Shown in pieces: positions 59,250 through 64,000 of a stretch of DNA of 64,000 bases. Made by a program: the position numbers and the translations under genes. Position 1 is the stretch's first letter. Each line of letters starts with the position of its first letter. This stretch comes from Pseudomonadota bacterium (GTDB lineage Bacteria > Pseudomonadota > Alphaproteobacteria > Rhizobiales > Rhizobiaceae): positions 62,001 through 126,000 of the forward strand of contig JAEYDD010000075.1 in the NCBI GenBank assembly GCA_023404095.1. Direction: 5' to 3'. The notes beneath the pieces are model-generated. The model did not search any database. It was not told where the DNA came from and worked only from the letters and a program-made list of their open reading frames with translations.

Positions 59250-60719
59250 CTAGTCAGGTTTCTGCATCTGGTCGAGCGTTGCCGCCAGGCGCCGCTCCTC
59301 GTTGAAATAGCGTGCGCGATCCCAGAAGTGCGGCTTGCCGATGCCCGTGCCGACATGGCGGCCGATGATCCGGCCGTTGGCATCTTCGCCCTCGATCTCG
59401 AAGCGCATCAAATCCTGCGTGACGATGACGTCGCCTTCCATGCCCACCACCTCGGTGATGTGGGTGATGCGGCGTGTGCCGTCGCGCAGGCGCGTGGCCT
59501 GGATGACGACGTCCACCGAACCGGCGATGATTTCGCGCACCGTCTTTGCGGGAAGCGTGTAGCCGCCCATCGCGATCATCGATTCCATTCGGCTCAGGCA
59601 TTCGCGCGGCGAGTTTGCGTGGATCGTTCCCATCGAACCGTCGTGACCGGTGTTCATCGCCTGCAGAAGGTCGAACACCTCCGGGCCACGCACTTCGCCG
59701 ACGATGATCCGTTCGGGTCGCATGCGCAGGCAGTTCTTGATGAGATCGCGCATGGTGATCTCGCCCTCGCCCTCGATGTTCGGCGGACGGGTTTCCAGGC
59801 GCACCACGTGTGGCTGCTGCAGCTGGAGTTCGGCCGAATCCTCGCAGGTGATCACGCGCTCGTCGGCGTCGATGTAGCGCGTCATGCAGTTGAGAAGCGT
59901 CGTCTTTCCCGAGCCGGTGCCGCCGGAGATCACGAGGTTGCAGCGGACACGGCCGATGATCTGCAGCAGGGTCGAGCCCTCCGGCGTGATCGAGCCGAAT
60001 TTCACCAGCTGATCGAGCGTCAGCTTGTCCTTCTTGAACTTTCGGATCGTCAAGGCCGTGCCGTCGATGGCAAGCGGCGGTGCAATGACGTTGACGCGCG
60101 AGCCGTCGGGAAGGCGGGCGTCGCAGATCGGGCTCGATTCGTCGACCCGGCGGCCGACCTGGCTGACGATGCGCTGGCAGATCGACAGCAACTGCGCATT
60201 GTCGCGGAACCGGATCTCCGATTCCTGCACCTTGCCGCTCACTTCGATGTAGGTCTTGCCCGCGCCGTTGACCATGATGTCGGCGATGTCGTCGCGTGCG
60301 AGCAGCGGCTCCAGCGGGCCATAACCCAGAACGTCGTTGCAGATGTCGTCGAGCAGTTCTTCCTGCTCGGAGATCGACATCGCGAAGTTCTTGATGGTGA
60401 TGATGTCGTTGACGATGTCGCGGATTTCCTCGCGCGCGCTCTCGGCGTCGAGTTTGGCGAGCTGCGACAGGTCGATCGTGTCGATCAGGGCCGAGAAGAC
60501 CTGCGACTTTGTATCGTAGTAGTCTTCTGTGCGCGGCAAGCGCTTGCGCGCGATCGGCGAGGGCTGATGTGCCGGCGCGACGGCCACCGCCTCGCGAACG
60601 GGTTCTGTCGCGGGTTGCGGCGCCAGGGCTACCGGTGCAGGCATCGAGGCGGCCTGCGGCGCATGGCCGGCAAAACCGCCGCCCTTTCCACTGCCTTCGT
60701 TTCCGCGTCTACCGAACAT
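59250..60719 (-). CDS. cpaF: Tad pilus ATPase CpaF/TadA
   Basis: 489 residues, a secretion ATPase of the GspE/VirB11 superfamily. An N-terminal Ala/Pro-rich linker is followed by the N-domain and the ATPase: Walker A ISGGTGSGKTTLLNCM, Asp box ITCEDSAELQLQ, Walker B MRPERIIVGEVRGPEVFDLL and His box TGHDGSMGTIHANS. It powers pilus extension and retraction in the cytoplasm. It lies 37 bases after cpaE. Confidence 0.96.
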   Translation of the reverse strand: MFGRRGNEGSGKGGGFAGHAPQAASMPAPVALAPQPATEPVREAVAVAPAHQPSPIARKRLPRTEDYYDTKSQVFSALIDTIDLSQLAKLDAESAREEIRDIVNDIITIKNFAMSISEQEELLDDICNDVLGYGPLEPLLARDDIADIMVNGAGKTYIEVSGKVQESEIRFRDNAQLLSICQRIVSQVGRRVDESSPICDARLPDGSRVNVIAPPLAIDGTALTIRKFKKDKLTLDQLVKFGSITPEGSTLLQIIGRVRCNLVISGGTGSGKTTLLNCMTRYIDADERVITCEDSAELQLQQPHVVRLETRPPNIEGEGEITMRDLIKNCLRMRPERIIVGEVRGPEVFDLLQAMNTGHDGSMGTIHANSPRECLSRMESMIAMGGYTLPAKTVREIIAGSVDVVIQATRLRDGTRRITHITEVVGMEGDVIVTQDLMRFEIEGEDANGRIIGRHVGTGIGKPHFWDRARYFNEERRLAATLDQMQKPD

Positions 60720-60756
60720 TCCGTGTCATCCAGTTCTCATCAAGGCTCTGGCCCGT

Positions 60757-62052
60757 TCACTTCCGGCCGAGCATCCCCAGCATCTTGCCAAGCCCGCCCT
60801 TCTTGGGCTTCTTCACCGTGGCTCTGCCTGTCACCACATGGGCGATCTGCGAAAAGGTCTCGGCCGCCGGCGACTTCTTGTCCATTTCCGCGATCATCCG
60901 TCCGCTGTTGGCCGCCGCGCCGAACAGCTGGGCATCGAACGGAATGATGGCGATCGGCTGCGTCTCGATGGCCTCGCAGAAGTCGTTGGGCGCGATCTCC
61001 GGCCGCTTCGGCAGGCCGACCTGATTGAGGATCAGATGCGGCGACCGGTCGTTGGGCCGGAGCTTCTTCAAGGCATCGAACATGTTCTTTGCATTGCGCA
61101 GGTTCGCCAGATCGGGCACGGCCGTCACGATCACTTCGTCGACCTCCGAAAGAAGCGTGCGTGTCCATTCCGACCAGGCATGCGGAACGTCAAGCACGTT
61201 CACCGGCGCGCTCCGCTGCAGGACCTCCAGCATCGGCTGGAACGATCCGCGCTCCAGATCGTAGGCCCGATCGAGCATGGACGGGGACGCCAGCAGCGAA
61301 AGGTGATCGGAGCACTTGGCGAGCAGGCGGTCGAGAAACACCTCGTCCAGCCGCTCCGGCGTATAGACGGCTTCCGCCATGCCCTGGGGGGGATCCTGGT
61401 CGAAATTGATGTTGGCCGTGCCATAGGGCAGGTCGAGGTCGGCCAGCACCACTTCCGTCGAGAACAGGTTGGAGATGTCCCAGGCGCAATTGTGCGCGAT
61501 CGTGGAGGAGCCGACGCCACCCTTGGCGCCGATGAAGGCGATCGTGCGCCCGAGCGGTTCGGCCTCGGGATCGACGAAGATGGCTGCGACCGCGTTCAGC
61601 ACGTCGGCCATCGACACGGGGGCGACGAGATATTCGGAAATACCGTTGCGGATCAGCTCTCGGTAGAGCGTGATGTCGTTGTGGTGGCCGACGACGATCA
61701 CCTTTGTGCTGGGATCGCAAACCTCCGCAAGCGGAGCCAGTTCGCCCATCAGCGCGGACGGCGGGGCCGAAGTCTCCAGGATGATGAGGTTCGGTGTCGG
61801 GGCGGCGGAGAACATGTTGACCGCTGCCTGGATGCTGCCGTTGTTAATGCGGAAGCTTACCTTCGACATCCGCCGGTCGCTGGCGCAACGCTCCATCGCC
61901 TGGAACATGCCTTCGCTTTCGCAAAAGGCATGGATCGATATGCGCGGCAGCGGGCGCAGGTTGTCGAGTTCGCCGGCGCCCGGGCCTTCGTCAGGGCCGG
62001 CTGCAGAGGCGTGTGCCGCGTCGATGCTGTACTGGATGCTCGTCATCTTCAA
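60757..62052 (-). CDS. cpaE: Tad pilus localisation protein CpaE/TadZ
   Basis: 431 residues: an N-terminal receiver-like domain (about 45-155, LIILETSAPPSALMGEL, VIVVGHHNDITLYRELIRNGISEYL) and a ParA/MinD-like ATPase with the deviant Walker A FIGAKGGVGSSTIAHN, typical of TadZ. It places the pilus machinery at the cell pole. It lies 26 bases after cpaD and 37 before cpaF. Confidence 0.94.
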   Translation of the reverse strand: MKMTSIQYSIDAAHASAAGPDEGPGAGELDNLRPLPRISIHAFCESEGMFQAMERCASDRRMSKVSFRINNGSIQAAVNMFSAAPTPNLIILETSAPPSALMGELAPLAEVCDPSTKVIVVGHHNDITLYRELIRNGISEYLVAPVSMADVLNAVAAIFVDPEAEPLGRTIAFIGAKGGVGSSTIAHNCAWDISNLFSTEVVLADLDLPYGTANINFDQDPPQGMAEAVYTPERLDEVFLDRLLAKCSDHLSLLASPSMLDRAYDLERGSFQPMLEVLQRSAPVNVLDVPHAWSEWTRTLLSEVDEVIVTAVPDLANLRNAKNMFDALKKLRPNDRSPHLILNQVGLPKRPEIAPNDFCEAIETQPIAIIPFDAQLFGAAANSGRMIAEMDKKSPAAETFSQIAHVVTGRATVKKPKKGGLGKMLGMLGRK

Positions 62053-62078
62053 GGCCCCGTCACTGTTCGCTCACACCG

Positions 62079-62777
62079 TCACTCGCTCATTCCATAGTCG
62101 CGATAGTCCTGGATCACCGTGCCGCGGCGCTCCGCGTCGATGGACGTCATGCCGCGCGGGCCGACGAGGTCCATGGGATTTGCGATCTGGGCGGCAAGGT
62201 TTGCCTGGCTCGCGCAGCCGAAATTGTAATACTGCCTGTTTTCCATCGTGTTCAGCGTCAGGTCCTCCGGCCACTGGCCGCAGGCGTTGGTCTTCGCCGT
62301 AGTGGAAACGAAGGCCAGCCGGATCGGTGCGGCATCTCCCTGTCCCGCAGCGCTGTATGACGTTTCTATGATGCGCTTGCTGGGAACGCCTTCCTTGACG
62401 AGCGTGGTGCGGATCTCCTTGCGAAGCGATGCTGCGGCCCCGGCATTGTGCGACCCGTGCGGCACCATGATCTGCACCGTTCCCTTCGATTTCGCCTCAT
62501 AGTCCTGCGCAAAGCCGCGAATGTTGTCGCGCATGGCAAGCGTCAGCGCGCGGTCGCCGGAGGCGACAGGCACGTCGAGGGTGTGCTCGGCTTCGGTCAG
62601 CACGATCGGATGGCGCGTGCGGTAGTCGTCCGGGATCGACCCGGTCGCCGTCGCGTCCTTGGACGCGCAACCGGCCAGCATGGCCGCCGAGAGGAGGAGA
62701 GAGGCCGTGACGAGGCGGGAGATCGGCATGAGGCGGTGCCTTTCGACAGGGGCGGGGAAGCGTGTGGGTTCGGTCAT
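62079..62777 (-). CDS. cpaD: Tad pilus lipoprotein CpaD
   Basis: 232 residues from ATG 62777 (ribosome site gggggcacgg); a GTG at 62795 that overlaps the cpaC stop is the alternative. The lipobox is SAAMLAGC. The CpaD domain follows (YRTRHPIVLTEAEHTLDVPV; NFGCASQANLAAQIANPMDLVGPR). It helps place the CpaC secretin in the outer membrane. Confidence 0.93.
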   Translation of the reverse strand: MTEPTRFPAPVERHRLMPISRLVTASLLLSAAMLAGCASKDATATGSIPDDYRTRHPIVLTEAEHTLDVPVASGDRALTLAMRDNIRGFAQDYEAKSKGTVQIMVPHGSHNAGAAASLRKEIRTTLVKEGVPSKRIIETSYSAAGQGDAAPIRLAFVSTTAKTNACGQWPEDLTLNTMENRQYYNFGCASQANLAAQIANPMDLVGPRGMTSIDAERRGTVIQDYRDYGMSE

Positions 62778-62791
62778 TTCCGTGCCCCCGC

Positions 62792-64000
62792 TCACTTGTA
62801 GATGAAGCCGACGGAGCCACTATATGTGCCGGCGGGCACACCTGCTTCCTTGCGGCCGTAGATCTGGTTGACGCGACCGAGGAAGAAGCTTGCGGCGTCG
62901 TTCGTCGGGTTGAAATTGTCGTCCGGCTTGTTCAGGGCGGTTCTGGCGACAGGGCGAACCAGGTAGGGCGTCGCGATGATCACCATTTCCGTCTCGTTGC
63001 GGACGAAATCCTTGGATCGGAACAGGGTGCCGAAGATCGGGATCTTCGAAAGACCCGGATAGCCGGACATCGCCTGGCGGATATCGTCACGCACAAGACC
63101 TGCGATGACGATCGAGCCGCCCGAGGGCAGTTCGACGCTGGTCGATGCCTGCCTGCGGCGGATGCCGAGAGCGGTGGCGCCCGGAATGGCCTTCTGGCCG
63201 ATCAGCGACGCAGATCCTTCCAGTGTCGGCTCGGAAACTTCGGTCTCCACCTTGAGGCTGATGCGCCCCGCTGACAGCACGACCGGCCTGAAATTCAGGC
63301 GGATACCGTAATCGACTGTGTCATAGGTGCGGGCGACTTCAGGCGCGCCGGTATCCTCGTTTGCCTTGATGCTCTGCTCGCTAAGGACCTTGAAGTCGCC
63401 GCCGACATAGAACTTTGCCTGTTCGCCCGAAATGGCAGTAAGGCTCGGTTCGGCCAGCGTGCGCATCACACCGGCCTGCTCCATCGCGCTGATATAGCTT
63501 GCGATTGCTGTGCCGCCGATCGTTCCGGTCAGAGCGCCGCTGGTCGCCCAGTCGATCGCACCGCCGAGATTGGTGGGATTGCGGAAGGAGATACCGCCGT
63601 CGGTACCGGTCACCGAGCCGTTGAAACCGAGCTGCTTCAGCACCTGGCGGCTGACTTCGGCCACGGTGATCTTCAGCGTGACCTGGTCCTCGCCGTCGAT
63701 CTTTAGCATGTTGACGACCTGCGACTTCTGTCGATCTTCGCCGAAGATGGCAGCGTCGCCGTTGTTGCCCTGGGCCGTCACGGTGCGCGTTGTCGCTTCA
63801 CCGCCCGTCAGGAAGACATCGGCCAGGCGTGCGGCCTGCAGCGCGTCCTGCGGGGTCCGCACGGTGCCTGTCAGCACGATGTTGTCGGAAATGATCTCGA
63901 CGGAAATGTCGGAATCGGGGATGAACCGGCGAAGATGCGCTTCGAGCCCGGAGATGTCCCGCTCGACGGCGAGGTCCAGGCTGACGATCTCTTCGCCATT
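62792..64000 (-). CDS. cpaC: Tad pilus secretin CpaC, N-terminus cut by window edge
   Basis: 403 residues visible, C-terminal part complete. First comes a BON-like domain (LEAHLRRFIPDSDISVEIIS, then VLTGTVRTPQDALQAARLADV), then the N1-type domain (VNMLKIDGEDQVTLKITVAEVSRQVLKQL), then the secretin domain with RTLAEPSLTAISGEQAKFYVGG and SGGSIVIAGLVRDD. It forms the outer-membrane pilus channel. The signal peptide lies beyond position 64000, and pilin, cpaA and cpaB are expected there. Confidence 0.95.
   Translation of the reverse strand, partial: NGEEIVSLDLAVERDISGLEAHLRRFIPDSDISVEIISDNIVLTGTVRTPQDALQAARLADVFLTGGEATTRTVTAQGNNGDAAIFGEDRQKSQVVNMLKIDGEDQVTLKITVAEVSRQVLKQLGFNGSVTGTDGGISFRNPTNLGGAIDWATSGALTGTIGGTAIASYISAMEQAGVMRTLAEPSLTAISGEQAKFYVGGDFKVLSEQSIKANEDTGAPEVARTYDTVDYGIRLNFRPVVLSAGRISLKVETEVSEPTLEGSASLIGQKAIPGATALGIRRRQASTSVELPSGGSIVIAGLVRDDIRQAMSGYPGLSKIPIFGTLFRSKDFVRNETEMVIIATPYLVRPVARTALNKPDDNFNPTNDAASFFLGRVNQIYGRKEAGVPAGTYSGSVGFIYK

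Noticed and set aside
57115..59253. 712-codon open frame on the plus strand across tadC and tadB
   Set aside because: TadC and TadB are clear on the minus strand; the other frame is low-complexity Asp/Arg/His-rich translation.
59328..62097. Long plus-strand frames antisense to cpaF and cpaE
   Set aside because: CpaF and CpaE motifs fix the minus strand as coding.
1..64000. CRISPR arrays, insertion sequences, tRNA or rRNA genes
   Set aside because: No spaced direct repeats, transposase-like proteins, terminal inverted repeats or structured RNA genes of these types were seen. The island at 9-25 kb also has no integrase or flanking tRNA, so transfer is not shown.

Overview
The window looks like chromosomal DNA of an alphaproteobacterium of the Rhizobiaceae (Rhizobium, Sinorhizobium/Ensifer, Shinella or a close relative). 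The reasons are the high GC content, a BA14K-family protein, a three-hairpin sRNA locus beside polA that resembles rhizobial alpha-r7, a Cpa/Tad pilus operon of rhizobial layout, the yejABEF operon and a DUF2244 gene. I see no rRNA, tRNA, CRISPR array, insertion sequence or phage gene. About 60 protein genes are supported; the first (a class A penicillin-binding protein) and the last (the CpaC secretin) are cut by the window edges.

Layout. 1-9.0 kb holds cell-envelope and core genes: the PBP, a small secreted protein, BA14K, a UPF0104 membrane protein, an M20 peptidase with a MarR regulator, an sRNA candidate and polA. 9.1-25.4 kb is an accessory polysaccharide island between polA and recF. 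It carries two glycosyltransferases, a GH5 and a GH2 glycosidase, Wzy-like, Wzc-like and Wzx-like proteins and, unexpectedly, an aminoacyl-carrier-protein module: carrier protein, acyl-CoA-dehydrogenase-like flavoprotein, amino acid:carrier protein ligase, DUF1839 protein, and a tandem alpha/beta-hydrolase protein with a cysteine in the nucleophile position. 25.6-31.5 kb holds recF, a ThiF/MoeB-like E1, a GNAT, a 2-hydroxyacid dehydrogenase, an SH3 protein, a PfkB kinase and efp. 31.6-33.8 kb holds the EF-P beta-lysylation pair epmA and epmB. 33.8-40.2 kb holds a chemoreceptor, a CysZ/EI24-like protein, a VOC protein divergent from a TetR regulator with two clear operators, nth, a DUF2244 protein and an AraC-like/alkyltransferase fusion. 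40.2-46.3 kb is a leftward block: mepA, mgsA, glk, an MsbA-like ABC exporter, dapB and gpmA. 46.5-53.4 kb is yejABEF plus a ghrA-like dehydrogenase. 53.4-56.1 kb holds an M17 aminopeptidase, a MarR-like regulator and an NlpC/P60 hydrolase. 56.2-64.0 kb is the Tad/Cpa pilus locus.

The most interesting region is 9.1-25.4 kb. My reading is that the ligase activates a small amino acid and loads it on the 84-residue carrier protein. The flavoprotein and the DUF1839 protein may then modify it. The Cys-type hydrolase-fold protein, encoded next to the flippase, may transfer the aminoacyl group to a saccharide or lipid-linked repeat unit. Each component can be recognised from sequence, but the combined pathway is inference. 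The priming glycosyltransferase and the outer-membrane export channel expected for a Wzx/Wzy system are not in the window and would have to be elsewhere.
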